From NCBI GenBank assembly GCA_947647645.1, contig CANSLE010000001.1, positions 1 through 40,219 on the forward strand: a stretch of DNA of 40,219 nucleotides, written 5' to 3'. The translations under genes were made by a program, and so were the position numbers. This DNA comes from an uncultured Microbacterium sp. Lineage in GTDB: Bacteria > Actinomycetota > Actinomycetes > Actinomycetales > Microbacteriaceae. The notes under the pieces are model-generated. The model did not search any database. It had not been told where the DNA came from and saw only the letters and a list, made by a program, of their open reading frames with translations. Below, piece by piece: positions 1-7,437 of this stretch; positions within the stretch are counted from its first letter, which is position 1, and every line of letters begins with the position of its first letter.

Positions 1-225
1 CCAACGCCCGCCTCGCCAATATCCACCATGCCAATGGCCGCCGCCGGCCCAACGGCCGCCACCGCCATGCCAGCGGCCACCGCCGCCAGCCCAACGACCG
101 CCGCCATGGAAACCGCCGCCGTGAAATCCACGGCCACCTCCGCCGCGGAAAGCTTGCGCGTCAGGCGCGATCAGCATCGTCGCCGCACAGAACGCGAGAG
201 CGAGTGTGAAAGCATTGGGTTTCAT
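1..225 (-). CDS. Glycine-rich secreted protein, partial (runs off the window start); foreign to the rest
   Basis: On the minus strand an ATG at 225 opens a frame of 75 codons that runs off the left edge without a stop. Residues 1-25 form a signal peptide (MKPNAF, hydrophobic stretch, AQA cleavage site). The rest is almost entirely glycine with regularly spaced Arg-Trp, His-Trp and Phe-His pairs, in repeats of the type RWAGGGG and RWHGGGG. A strong ribosome binding site (AGGAGGTGA) lies just upstream. Such short Gly/Trp/His-rich exported proteins are typical of Bradyrhizobium-like alphaproteobacteria; that attribution is from memory of the family style, not a search. Function unknown. It does not fit the actinobacterial cluster that follows and probably belongs to a foreign fragment joined to this contig. 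Confidence 0.65.
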   Translation of the reverse strand, partial: MKPNAFTLALAFCAATMLIAPDAQAFRGGGGRGFHGGGFHGGGRWAGGGGRWHGGGGRWAGGGHWHGGYWRGGRW

Positions 226-506
226 GTTCACCTCCTGAAATATCGAGGTATCAACATTCAACAGCCGCGTTGAACCTATTCCGATAAAGCGCGGCACGCC
301 AGCAATTTTCTCGCGGCCTTATTTGCGATGAAAGGTCTCGCAACTGCGAGAGCCCGGTGTTTTCAATAATTTTCCTAAAGGCTTTTCATTCGACCAAGAT
401 CGTTATCAAGCAATGTATTTAAAAGCATCGAAGATCGTCGCGCCAATTACATGGCGTGTTCAAGGTGTAAGACTCTGCGCAGCAGATCATTTCGTTATTG
501 TGACGC
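226..506. other. Gene-free AT-richer stretch, upstream region of the foreign gene
   Basis: No convincing gene is seen here. Base composition is clearly more AT-rich than the remainder of the window, with runs such as ttttcaataattttcc near 360-375. A 16-nt inverted repeat, TCTCGCA-AC-TGCGAGA, lies at 336-351, upstream of the minus-strand gene, and could be an operator or a small hairpin. The stretch is best read as the 5' regulatory region of the foreign glycine-rich gene. Confidence 0.5.
336..351. repeat. Short perfect inverted repeat upstream of the foreign gene
   Basis: Two 7-nt arms (TCTCGCA and TGCGAGA) separated by 2 nt. The symmetry fits a dimeric regulator's operator, but no regulator is known for it and chance is possible. 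Confidence 0.3.
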
Positions 507-911
507 ATGAACCGCGCGCGGCATTGGATAAGACGACGTTGTCATGCGACGCCACACGTGCGCGGTGCGCTGGAGGACGCCGATCGCGCGGCCGTGCTGG
601 GCGGGGCGTTGGCACTGCTCGCGCCGAGCGTGCTGACGTCATTCCCATGGCGCGTCCTGGAGGCGCTCGCCATCGGTGTTCCGATCATCGCCGCCGACTC
701 GGCGACCCATCGCGAGGTCGTGTGGGACGGGGGAGTGCTGGCGTCGGTCGGCGAGGATGGCGCCGACGGTGCGTTTGCGGATGCGCTCGCGGGGCTGCTG
801 GGCTCCACGGCGGCGGTCGAACGTCAGGCGGTTCTGGCCGCCGACCGCGGGCGCGCCTTCTCGTGGCTCGGGTCGGCAGAGCGGGTGTGGCAGCTGCACG
901 CGGACCTGTGA
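507..911 (+). CDS. Glycosyltransferase family 4, C-terminal fragment (5' truncated)
   Basis: From about codon 17 the frame reads as the C-terminal half of a GT4 (GT-B fold) glycosyltransferase: GALEDADRAAVLGGALAL, then SFPWRVLEALAIGVPIIAAD and THREVVWDGG, the usual donor-binding segment of the family. A full GT4 is about 350-400 residues; only about 118 are here, and the whole N-terminal acceptor domain is missing. The first ~16 residues (ATG at 507) resemble no GT4 and lie in the foreign sequence, so this start is an accident of the join. The true gene would have begun further left in the original genome. The TGA at 911 is followed by a TAGGCT hexamer and the next glycosyltransferase. As it stands the product should be inactive. 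Confidence 0.6.
   Translation: MNRARHWIRRRCHATPHVRGALEDADRAAVLGGALALLAPSVLTSFPWRVLEALAIGVPIIAADSATHREVVWDGGVLASVGEDGADGAFADALAGLLGSTAAVERQAVLAADRGRAFSWLGSAERVWQLHADL
540..558. other. Probable junction between foreign and actinobacterial DNA
   Basis: Left of this point composition and gene style are alphaproteobacterial-like; right of it the reading frame becomes a recognisable GT4 C-terminus and GC content jumps. The exact base cannot be fixed by eye. An assembly chimera is more likely than a biological insertion because no mobile-element end is visible. Confidence 0.5.
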
Positions 912-936
912 GAGGCGTGCAGGGGCGCGTCGGTCC

Positions 937-942
937 TAGGCT
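937..942 (+). promoter_or_regulatory. Candidate -10 element TAGGCT, leaderless promoter
   Basis: TAGGCT ends 7 nt before the ATG at 950. With transcription usually starting about 7 nt after the -10 hexamer, the mRNA would begin at or next to the start codon. No clear -35 box. The same hexamer recurs at the same distance before three other genes in the window. Confidence 0.5.
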
Positions 943-949
943 GGAGGGC

Positions 950-1867
950 ATGCCTCATTCTGTGGGAGTAGTCGTGCGTACTGCCAACCGCCCGGATTTC
1001 CTCCGGCGCGCGTTGGCCGACATCTCACGGCAGACGCTCACGGATGCGAGTGTCGTCGTCGTTAATGACGGCGGCGCGGCCGATGTGGTCAGGGAGGTCG
1101 TCGCGGCCTCCGCCATCGCAGACAGGACGGTTGTTGTCGATACCGTGGCTCCGGGTGGGCGCTGCGCCGCCGCCAACGCAGGGATCGCGCGCCTCACCAG
1201 CAACTACGTCGTTCTGCACGATGATGACGATCTCTGGGACCCGAGCTTTCTCGCGCGCACCGCGGCGCATCTCGATGCCCATCCCGAGCACGCGGGTGTC
1301 GGGGTGGCGACGGAGATCGTCTATGAGGAACTGCGCGCGGGGACGTGGGTGGAAGTGTCGCGCGTTCCCTTCTGGCGGGACCTGGAACGACTCCGCCTGA
1401 TCGACATGATGGAGAAGAATCGCGCTGTTCCCATCTCCCTGCTCTACCGTCGGGCTCTTCATGAGGATGTCGGGCCGTACGACGAGCGTCTGAGCGCGGT
1501 CGAAGATTGGGAGTTCTACCTTCGTGCGTTGTCGAGATATGACTTCGGGTTCATCGGTGGAGCGCCCCTGGCGTTCTGGACGCAACGCCCTGGCGCGCGC
1601 GGCGCTGCGGGCAACAGCATGTTCACCCTCGAAGAGCAGCATTCGCACGATGATCTTCAAGTCCGCGACCGCGAGCTGCGGGCATGGGTATCGCGTGAGG
1701 GGCTCGGGATGCCCCTGTACATAGCCGACATCCAACGTCGGCTCAGTGAGGAGATGCGTCGCGGATTCGATCGGCAGCTCGAAGCGATGCGCGCAGAGAT
1801 CGACGCCCACCAGCCGTTGCTGTCTAGACTGCGAAAGCTAAGGCGGCGGTTGCGACGGGAGCGCTGA
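950..1867 (+). CDS. Glycosyltransferase family 2
   Basis: 305 residues. The N-terminal GT-A domain shows VVVRTANRPDFLRRAL, VVVVNDGG at 35-42 and an acidic metal-binding run HDDDDLWD at 90-97, followed by VEDWEFYLRAL, the usual ED...W acceptor-side motif of GT2 enzymes. It would transfer a sugar from a nucleotide-sugar to a growing glycan on the cytoplasmic face. The last ~55 residues are highly charged and helical (RLSEEMRRGFDRQLEAM, then LRKLRRRLRRER), perhaps a coiled coil or basic membrane-surface anchor. The ATG at 950 is chosen because it aligns with the family start and follows a TAGGCT element; the frame stays open further left but that part has no GT2 similarity. Donor and acceptor cannot be read from sequence. 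Confidence 0.85.
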   Translation: MPHSVGVVVRTANRPDFLRRALADISRQTLTDASVVVVNDGGAADVVREVVAASAIADRTVVVDTVAPGGRCAAANAGIARLTSNYVVLHDDDDLWDPSFLARTAAHLDAHPEHAGVGVATEIVYEELRAGTWVEVSRVPFWRDLERLRLIDMMEKNRAVPISLLYRRALHEDVGPYDERLSAVEDWEFYLRALSRYDFGFIGGAPLAFWTQRPGARGAAGNSMFTLEEQHSHDDLQVRDRELRAWVSREGLGMPLYIADIQRRLSEEMRRGFDRQLEAMRAEIDAHQPLLSRLRKLRRRLRRER

Positions 1868-1924
1868 TATGCATGCCGCGGCGTGGTAACCGGCTACGAG
1901 CCCGCTCGCACGACACAATGAAGC

Positions 1925-2437
1925 GTGCCACACACAGATAGTCGTCCCGCTCCCCCCTTGCGTCACGTCACCCGGGCGCTCGTGTCGGTGACGGCCGCAG
2001 CCCTCTGCGGATTTCTCCTCGCTGGCTGCGTTCCTGAGCCTGCTCCGACTGGTTCTTCCGCCCCCGCCACGTCCCACGCACCTTCACCTACGCCGTCGGC
2101 CTCCGGAATGCCGTCAGCGTCGGCGAGCCCAACCCCGACGACGCCGGCGAACGGTCAAGTGCTCATCGTCACCGCGGTACTGGATGGATCCCGCCTCGAC
2201 GTCACGGCGATGATCCCTGGCGTTTCCGAGGACGGCGGCGTGTGCACGCTGAGCCTTGCGGGCTCGGCCGAGAAATCGACAGTGACCGCCGCCGCGGGCA
2301 ACGGTGTGACCTATTGTGGCGTCATGTCGGTCACTGTCCCGCAAGCAAGAGAGTCGGATGGATCGTTCGTCGTCGGCTACGTGTCCGGTACGGTGCGCGC
2401 CGAATCCGCACCGACGACTCTGGCGTCTCTGCGATGA
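1925..2437 (+). CDS. Small secreted lipoprotein with Ser/Pro/Thr linker
   Basis: 170 residues from a GTG start. After a basic segment there is a hydrophobic stretch and a lipobox LLAGC, placing the lipidated cysteine at residue 35. Residues 36-76 are a Ser/Pro/Ala/Thr-rich spacer, typical of proteins that cross the cell wall. The remaining ~95 residues form a small beta-rich domain with two cysteines (about 107 and 131) that could make a disulfide. No known family is recognised. Its last codons overlap the next gene (ATGA at 2434-2437), so the lipoprotein and the secreted lysozyme-like protein are translationally coupled and probably work together at the cell surface. The long n-region leaves the exact start open. 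Confidence 0.7.
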   Translation: MPHTDSRPAPPLRHVTRALVSVTAAALCGFLLAGCVPEPAPTGSSAPATSHAPSPTPSASGMPSASASPTPTTPANGQVLIVTAVLDGSRLDVTAMIPGVSEDGGVCTLSLAGSAEKSTVTAAAGNGVTYCGVMSVTVPQARESDGSFVVGYVSGTVRAESAPTTLASLR

Positions 2438-4857
2438 ACCTGCGTTCGCGCGCACGGCGATGGTGTGTTCCTCTTGTGTTGATCGCTGTACTGGCCGGTG
2501 TTCTCGTCGGTCTGCCCGCCTCCGTGATGCCCACCGTCTCCGCGCAAGCGGCTTCGGGGTCGGACTTTGATGCTGGCAACATCATCGATGATGGGGTTTT
2601 CTACAATTCGCAGGCAATGGACGCTGGTGCAGTCCAGAGCTTCCTGAACAGTCAGGTCGCAAACTGCAAGCCGGGGTCCACCTGCCTCAAGGACTATAGG
2701 CAGCGCACCGACGATCGGCCTGCTGACCGATACTGCAAGGGGTACGCGGGCCAGGTCAGCGAGTCGGCGGCGCAGATCATCGACAACGTCGCCCGATCGT
2801 GCGGGATCAGCCAGCAGGTGCTGTTGGTCCTTCTCGAGAAAGAACAGTCCCTGGTGACGTCCCGGGCACCCTCGGAGTGGAACTACTTGTCGGCGACAGG
2901 ACAGGGCTGCCCGGATACGGCGCCGTGCGACTCATCTACCCAAGGGTTTTTCTACCAGGTCTACTACGCGGCGCGGCAGTATCAGATCTACAGGCTCACG
3001 CCCTCGTCCTGGGGGTATCAGGCGGGCCGCTGGAACACTATCCTTTACCATCCCGATCCCGCTCGAAACTGTGGGACGACGCGCGTCTTCATTGCCAATC
3101 AGGCCACAGCCGGACTGTACATCTACACCCCCTACACGCCGAACGCGGCCGCGCTCAGCGATCTTTACGGCACTGGCGACAACTGCTCGTCGTACGGGAA
3201 CCGCAACTTCTGGCGACTCTTCACAGATTGGTTCGGCTCGACTCATGTGCCGAGCAATCCGCACGGTCCCTTCGGCAGCGTGGACGCGGTGCAGGCCACG
3301 CCTGGCTCATTTCAGGTCTCCGGCTGGGTCGCGGACCCCGACTCGAGCGAGTCGATTCCCGTTCACGTGTACGTGAGCGGCGTCGGATATCCGTTCCTCG
3401 CCGACGGCGTTCGAGACGACGTCGGAGCTGCCCTTCCGAACCTTGGCTCACGTCACGGCTTCTCGGTGACCGTGCCGGCGACGGCAACCGGCCCCAACGA
3501 CGTCTGCGTGTACGGCATCAACGTCGGCGCTGGCGGAAATTCCCTGATCAAGTGCACACGTGTGGAGTCCATCGTCGGTTCGCCGACGGGACGTGTCGAG
3601 AGCATCAGCGCGGTTCCTGGCGGCGTCGCCGTGAGCGGATGGGCCTTGGACCCCGATACCGTCTCCTCCATCGACCTGCACGTCTATGTGGACTCGGTCG
3701 GAACGGCGATAAAGGGAGATGCCGTTCGCGACGATGTCGCCGCGGTGTACCCGATGTACGGTTCCCGGCACGGTTTCGGCCAGACGATCCCGGCGGATCC
3801 CGGCCAACACACGGTCTGTGTCTACGGGATAAATGTCGGTTTCGGTTCGAACGTGCAGCTCGGGTGCGCCCAGGTGACGGTTGTGGCACCGGCCGATTCC
3901 GGTCGTGTTCCCATTGGCGTGTTCGAAGGGATCTCTGCCAGGGGTACCTCCGTCAGCGTGAGCGGCTGGGCGCTGGACCCTGACACGACCCTGCCGATCT
4001 CTGTGCGTGTCGACGCTCGGGGCGCCAGTTCCGTCGTCGTCGCGAACTCTCCACGATCGGACGTCGGCTCCGCCTACCCCGGCTACGGCCCGAACCACGG
4101 ATGGGTGGCCACGATCGATCTGCCCGCGGGAACGACGGACGTTTGCGTCACTGCACTCAACACCGGGCGCGGCGGGGATACCGCGCTCGGGTGCAAGTCG
4201 ATCACCGTCGATCTTCCGGATTTGCGGAGGGCTCCGATCGGAGTGCTCGAGGGCGTGGATGTGCGCGGTTCCACCGCTATCGTGTCCGGCTGGGCGCTCG
4301 ACCAGGACACCGTCAGGCCCATACCCGTCCACATCTACGTCAATAGCCGTGGCACGGCCTACCAGGCCGACAAGTCGCGCGCCGATGTGGGTAACGTCTT
4401 CCCACAACAGGGACCGAATCACGGATTTGCCGAGACCGTCTCGCTCCCGCAGGGCACCTCAACGATCTGCGTCTACGCCATCAACAACGGGGACGGTGGC
4501 AACTCCGTCCTCGGCTGTCGGCAGGTGACGGTGACCCCGAACGCGACCCCGCCGTTCGGCAACCTCGAGGCGATCAAGGTCGGTCCCGGCACGGTCACCG
4601 TCGATGGCTGGGCGATCGACCCCGACACGACGGACCCCATCGCCGTGCACGTCTACGTCGACGCCGATGGTTCCGCACACGTCGCCGACGGATATCGCCA
4701 GGATGTCGCTTCGGCTTATCCGGGCCGCGGAGACCGGCATGGTTTCTCCATCACGGTGCCGGCATCGTCGGGTACTCACACGGTGTGCGTGTATCCGATC
4801 AATGACGGGCAGGGGCCTAACACGCTCCTGGGCTGTCGCAGCGTCACGGTTCCGTGA
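2434..4857 (+). CDS. Secreted lysozyme-like protein with five C-terminal ~105-residue repeats
   Basis: 807 residues from the ATG at 2434; the frame is open further left but that overlaps the lipoprotein. Residues 1-39 are a signal peptide ending near VSAQA. Residues ~41-276 form a cysteine-rich domain seen in actinobacterial exported proteins (FDAGNIIDDGVFYNSQAM, GCPDTAPCD, GFFYQVYYAARQ, NRNFWRLFTDWFGST). The helix QQVLLVLLEKEQSLV (127-141) resembles the glutamate-bearing helix of lysozyme-like and lytic transglycosylase folds, so E135 or E137 is a candidate catalytic acid; this is inference. From 281 five repeats follow, each with VSGWALDPDT, HVYV, a DV..YP..G..HGF block and VCVY.IN.G...LGC, probably cell-wall or glycan binding modules. 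Likely a wall-remodelling enzyme for the polysaccharide made by this locus. Confidence 0.75.
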   Translation: MNLRSRARRWCVPLVLIAVLAGVLVGLPASVMPTVSAQAASGSDFDAGNIIDDGVFYNSQAMDAGAVQSFLNSQVANCKPGSTCLKDYRQRTDDRPADRYCKGYAGQVSESAAQIIDNVARSCGISQQVLLVLLEKEQSLVTSRAPSEWNYLSATGQGCPDTAPCDSSTQGFFYQVYYAARQYQIYRLTPSSWGYQAGRWNTILYHPDPARNCGTTRVFIANQATAGLYIYTPYTPNAAALSDLYGTGDNCSSYGNRNFWRLFTDWFGSTHVPSNPHGPFGSVDAVQATPGSFQVSGWVADPDSSESIPVHVYVSGVGYPFLADGVRDDVGAALPNLGSRHGFSVTVPATATGPNDVCVYGINVGAGGNSLIKCTRVESIVGSPTGRVESISAVPGGVAVSGWALDPDTVSSIDLHVYVDSVGTAIKGDAVRDDVAAVYPMYGSRHGFGQTIPADPGQHTVCVYGINVGFGSNVQLGCAQVTVVAPADSGRVPIGVFEGISARGTSVSVSGWALDPDTTLPISVRVDARGASSVVVANSPRSDVGSAYPGYGPNHGWVATIDLPAGTTDVCVTALNTGRGGDTALGCKSITVDLPDLRRAPIGVLEGVDVRGSTAIVSGWALDQDTVRPIPVHIYVNSRGTAYQADKSRADVGNVFPQQGPNHGFAETVSLPQGTSTICVYAINNGDGGNSVLGCRQVTVTPNATPPFGNLEAIKVGPGTVTVDGWAIDPDTTDPIAVHVYVDADGSAHVADGYRQDVASAYPGRGDRHGFSITVPASSGTHTVCVYPINDGQGPNTLLGCRSVTVP
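3274..4857 (+). repeat. Five tandem ~105-residue protein repeats (~315 nt each)
   Basis: Repeat starts are near 3274, 3589, 3916, 4240 and 4558, a period of 297-327 nt. Each unit carries SGWA.D.D, a [R/S]-x-DV segment, HGF or HGW, and VC[VA]xxxNxGxG ending in a cysteine (LGC). Unit 3 is the most diverged: it has RVDARG in place of HVYVD. The paired cysteines per unit suggest one disulfide each. Confidence 0.8.
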
Positions 4858-4875
4858 GGTTCAGTCCCTGAGGGT

Positions 4876-4907
4876 GAGTCCTGTGGGTGGTATCGCCCAC
4901 CGGACTC
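4876..4907 (+). terminator. Stem-loop, probable terminator after the repeat protein
   Basis: GAGTCC at 4876-4881 pairs with GGACTC at 4902-4907, and GTGGG at 4883-4887 pairs with CCCAC at 4896-4900, one mismatch between the blocks and an 8-nt loop. It starts 19 nt after the stop codon. There is no T-run, as is common for high-GC actinobacterial terminators. Confidence 0.55.
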
Positions 4908-4955
4908 TCGCTGTGTCGCCCCTGGCAGCGCCCGACGCAGCATGCTCTCAGCGCT

Positions 4956-4970
4956 AGGTGTGATGTCCGG
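4956..4970 (+). repeat. Left terminal inverted repeat of the IS element
   Basis: AGGTGTGATGTCCGG, a 15/15 match to the complement of 5974-5988. Confidence 0.8.
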
Positions 4971-5075
4971 AGGCGTTTGTTTCGGAGTCACGGCCGTGAG
5001 GAGCTGATGGGTGAGGGCCTCCGGTTGTGAAGTGGAGCTGTTGAGTTCCGCCGCTTCATGAACCAGGAGGCCCTC

Positions 5076-5986
5076 GTGTCCCACGCTAACGCTGCCCTCA
5101 CCCCGCGCGCCCGACTCCGACTCGCGCGCCTGATCGTTGAGGATGGATGGACACCGCAGGTCGCGGCGAAGATGTTCATGGTCTCACCTGTTACCGCCCG
5201 CAAGTGGGCCGCTCGGCTGCGCGGCGAAGGACAGGTCGGAATGTCGGATCGGTCGAGCGGGCCCCGGTCGATGCCGACGAAGACGCCACCGGCGATAGGG
5301 AAGCGGATCGTGAAGGCAGGGTGGCGTCGGCGGCTCGGCCCGATCCAGATCGCTGGCGAAGTCGGACTTCCCGCCTCGACCGTCCACGCGGTTCTGGCGC
5401 GACGCCGGATCAACCGGCTCTCGTCGATCGACCGGGTCACGCGAGAACCGATACGTCGTTACGAGCATGACCATCCCGGGGCGTTGATACACGTCGATGT
5501 CACGAAGTTCGGCAACATCCTCGACGGCGGTGGATGGCGCTTCGTGGGGCCAGCCCAGGGCGAACACAACCGAGAGGCCGCCGCTACCCGCCTGCAGAGC
5601 CGGAATCGCCGCTACGAGCCGCGCTTGTGCGCCGCGTTCGTGCACACGGTCATCGATGACCACTCCCGCGTCGCTTACGGCGAGATCTGCTCTGACGAGA
5701 GAGCCGCAACAGCGATCGGGGTCCTGCGCCGGGCCGTGACCTGGTTCGCCGACCACGGTATCAGCGTCGAACGCGTCCTCTCGGACAACGGGTCCGCCTA
5801 CAAGTCGCACGCCTGGCGCGATGCCTGCGCAGAAGACCCGCCCTTACCGGCCGCAGACCAACGGGAAGGTCGAGCGATTCCACCGTACCCTGGCTGACTG
5901 CACTTCTACAATCAACACAGGCACCACTCCGCTATAGGGGCCCCGCCCATTAGCAGGATCGAAAACAACCTGCCCGGACATCACAC
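5076..5986 (+). pseudogene. IS481-type transposase, disrupted by two internal deletions
   Basis: The frame opens with SHANAALTPRARLRLARLIV and an N-terminal helix-turn-helix (VAAKMFMVSPVTARKWAARL), then the DDE core: HVDVTKFGNI carries the first Asp, HTVIDDHSRVAYGEI and VLSDNGSAYKSHAWRD the second. After about 5832 the frame is lost. The expected PYRPQTNGKVERFHRTLAD follows in another frame, missing the short segment before it. A second loss of roughly 60-75 nt (inferred) follows TLAD, and HFYNQHRHHSAI...ISRIENNLPGHHT resumes in a third frame up to the right end. The catalytic Glu region is still visible but no continuous protein can be made. GTG at 5076 follows AGGAGG at 5065-5070 and matches the usual start; an ATG at 5058 is the alternative. 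Confidence 0.8.
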
Positions 5987-5988
5987 CT
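5974..5988 (-). repeat. Right terminal inverted repeat of the IS element
   Basis: CCGGACATCACACCT, perfect complement of the left end. On the minus strand it contains the TGA that ends rmlCD. Confidence 0.8.
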
Positions 5989-7435
5989 GGTGGTCGGCCC
6001 CGGTCGCGGGTGCGGCCGCGTGCGCGCGGAGGTAGCCGGTGAGGGCGTCGTGCCAGTCATCCGGGGCGAAGCCGAGTTTCTCGGCGTCGATCAGGAGGGT
6101 GCTATTCGCGGGGCGGGGTGAGACAGGCCCCGACGCATCTGCGAAGTACTCCGCCGTGGTGACCGGCGTGACCCGTTGCGGGTCGTTTCCTGTCATGCGG
6201 AAGATAAGCTGCGCGATTTCGTACCAGGACGCCGGCTCACCTCCGTTCGTGACGTTGTACACGCCGAAGGGTGCGCTGTTTCTGAGCAGCCGGTCGATCG
6301 CGAGCGCCAAGGTGGAGGTGAATGTTAGTCTGCCGCGCTGATCGTTGACCACACATGGGTCCACGCCGCGCGCGGCGAGCCGCGCCATCGTCCGCACGAA
6401 GTTATTCCCGTCGCCGATCACCCAGCTGGTGCGGAGGATGTAGTGCCGAGGCACCGTAGAGACGATCGCGTCGGCGGCTGCCTTGGTCTGGCCATACACA
6501 CCCAGCGGCGCCAGTGCATCGTCGATGGTGTACTCCGACTCCTTGCGCCCATCGAACACATAGTCGCTCGACACGTGGACCAGGGTGATGCCATGGTCCG
6601 TCGCGATTCGCGCCAGGGCTGCGACCCCCGTCACATTGGTCTTCCAAGCGGCGGCGCGACCTTCGGGGGTCTCCGCGGCGTCGACGGCGGTGAACGCGGC
6701 GGCATTGATGATGACACCGTAATCGCGCCAACGCCGGGCGGTGGCGAGGTTGTCGTCGGCGAGATCCAGTTCCTGTCGGGTCGCCCATTCGATGTGGATG
6801 GCGTCACCGAAACGCTCGCGCAATGCCCTGCCCAGCTGTCCGTGCGAGCCGATGACGAGAGTGCGTCGCGGTAGCATGGCAACGACATCGGCCAACCGCG
6901 GATGCTCGCGATCTTTCATGGAGATCTCCGCATCCTCGAGCGGGATAGGCCAGTCAATAGCCGCCGAGTCATCCGCAAGGTTGAGGAAGGTGTACGCGCC
7001 CGACGGAGTCCAGTGGTCGTTCACGAGATACGTGTACGCCGTGTCGGGCTCGAGCGTCTGATAGGCGTTACCGACGCCCCGGGGGACGAAGATCGCCCGC
7101 GACGGGTCGATCTCAGCAGTGAACACCGTGCCGAACGTTGGGCCCTCACGAAGGTCGACCCACGCTCCGAAGATGCGTCCGGTTGCGACCGAGACGTATT
7201 TGTCCCATGGCTCTGCGTGGATGCCGCGGGTAGTGCCCACCGCATCGTTGAAGGAGATGTTGTTCTGCACCGGGCCGAAGTCCGGCAGGTCAATTCCCGT
7301 AGCGGTCATCTTTGCCCGCTGCCAGTTCTCCTTGAACCATCCGCGCGCGTCGCCGTGCACCGGAAGCTCGATCAGCACCATCCCGGGGATCGGTGTGGGG
7401 GTAACTCCGAGGGGCTTGCCGAATTCGACGCCCAC
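5981..7435 (-). CDS. rmlCD: Fused dTDP-4-dehydrorhamnose 3,5-epimerase / dTDP-4-dehydrorhamnose reductase (RmlC-RmlD)
   Basis: 484 residues from a GTG at 7435, two bases after the rmlB stop. Residues ~10-180 are an RmlC cupin: TTRGIHAEPWDKYVSV keeps the Arg, His (H73) and Lys (K79) of the active site, and AYTYLVND a Tyr. Residues ~191-468 are RmlD, a short-chain dehydrogenase with nucleotide motif GSHGQLG (196-202), SSDYVFDG and catalytic YGQTK (314-318). Together they convert dTDP-4-keto-6-deoxyglucose to dTDP-L-rhamnose in the cytosol. Such RmlC-D fusions are known in actinobacteria. The stop codon lies inside the right inverted repeat of the IS element, so the last few residues (about ADHQV) are partly insertion-derived; the catalytic domains are complete. 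An upstream in-frame start near 7516 would overlap rmlB widely and is not preferred. Confidence 0.9.
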   Translation of the reverse strand: MGVEFGKPLGVTPTPIPGMVLIELPVHGDARGWFKENWQRAKMTATGIDLPDFGPVQNNISFNDAVGTTRGIHAEPWDKYVSVATGRIFGAWVDLREGPTFGTVFTAEIDPSRAIFVPRGVGNAYQTLEPDTAYTYLVNDHWTPSGAYTFLNLADDSAAIDWPIPLEDAEISMKDREHPRLADVVAMLPRRTLVIGSHGQLGRALRERFGDAIHIEWATRQELDLADDNLATARRWRDYGVIINAAAFTAVDAAETPEGRAAAWKTNVTGVAALARIATDHGITLVHVSSDYVFDGRKESEYTIDDALAPLGVYGQTKAAADAIVSTVPRHYILRTSWVIGDGNNFVRTMARLAARGVDPCVVNDQRGRLTFTSTLALAIDRLLRNSAPFGVYNVTNGGEPASWYEIAQLIFRMTGNDPQRVTPVTTAEYFADASGPVSPRPANSTLLIDAEKLGFAPDDWHDALTGYLRAHAAAPATGADHQV

Positions 7436-7437
7436 GG

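Larger units (their letters stand above)
4956..5988 (+). mobile_element. Degenerate IS481-family insertion sequence
   Basis: A ~1.03 kb element bounded by a perfect 15-bp terminal inverted repeat (AGGTGTGATGTCCGG and its complement) enclosing a broken DDE transposase of IS481 type. Ends reading TGT...ACA fit that family. No clear target-site duplication is visible in the flanks, so either it has decayed or the element was left by rearrangement. It sits between the repeat protein and the rhamnose genes, and its right end lies inside the 3' end of rmlCD. Confidence 0.8.

Noticed and set aside
28..273. Plus-strand Ala/Thr/Pro-rich open frame
   Set aside because: It is the shadow of the glycine-rich minus-strand gene; it has no signal, family or ribosome binding site.
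413..949. N-terminal extension of the GT2 at 950
   Set aside because: The open frame crosses the chimera junction and overlaps the GT4 fragment; the extra residues have no GT2 features.
2242..2433. Upstream extension of the repeat protein
   Set aside because: It would overlap the lipoprotein gene; the ATG at 2434 gives a proper signal peptide.
4950..5994. Target-site duplication of the IS element
   Set aside because: The flanks GCGCT (left) and GGTGG (right) do not match; no convincing duplication is visible.
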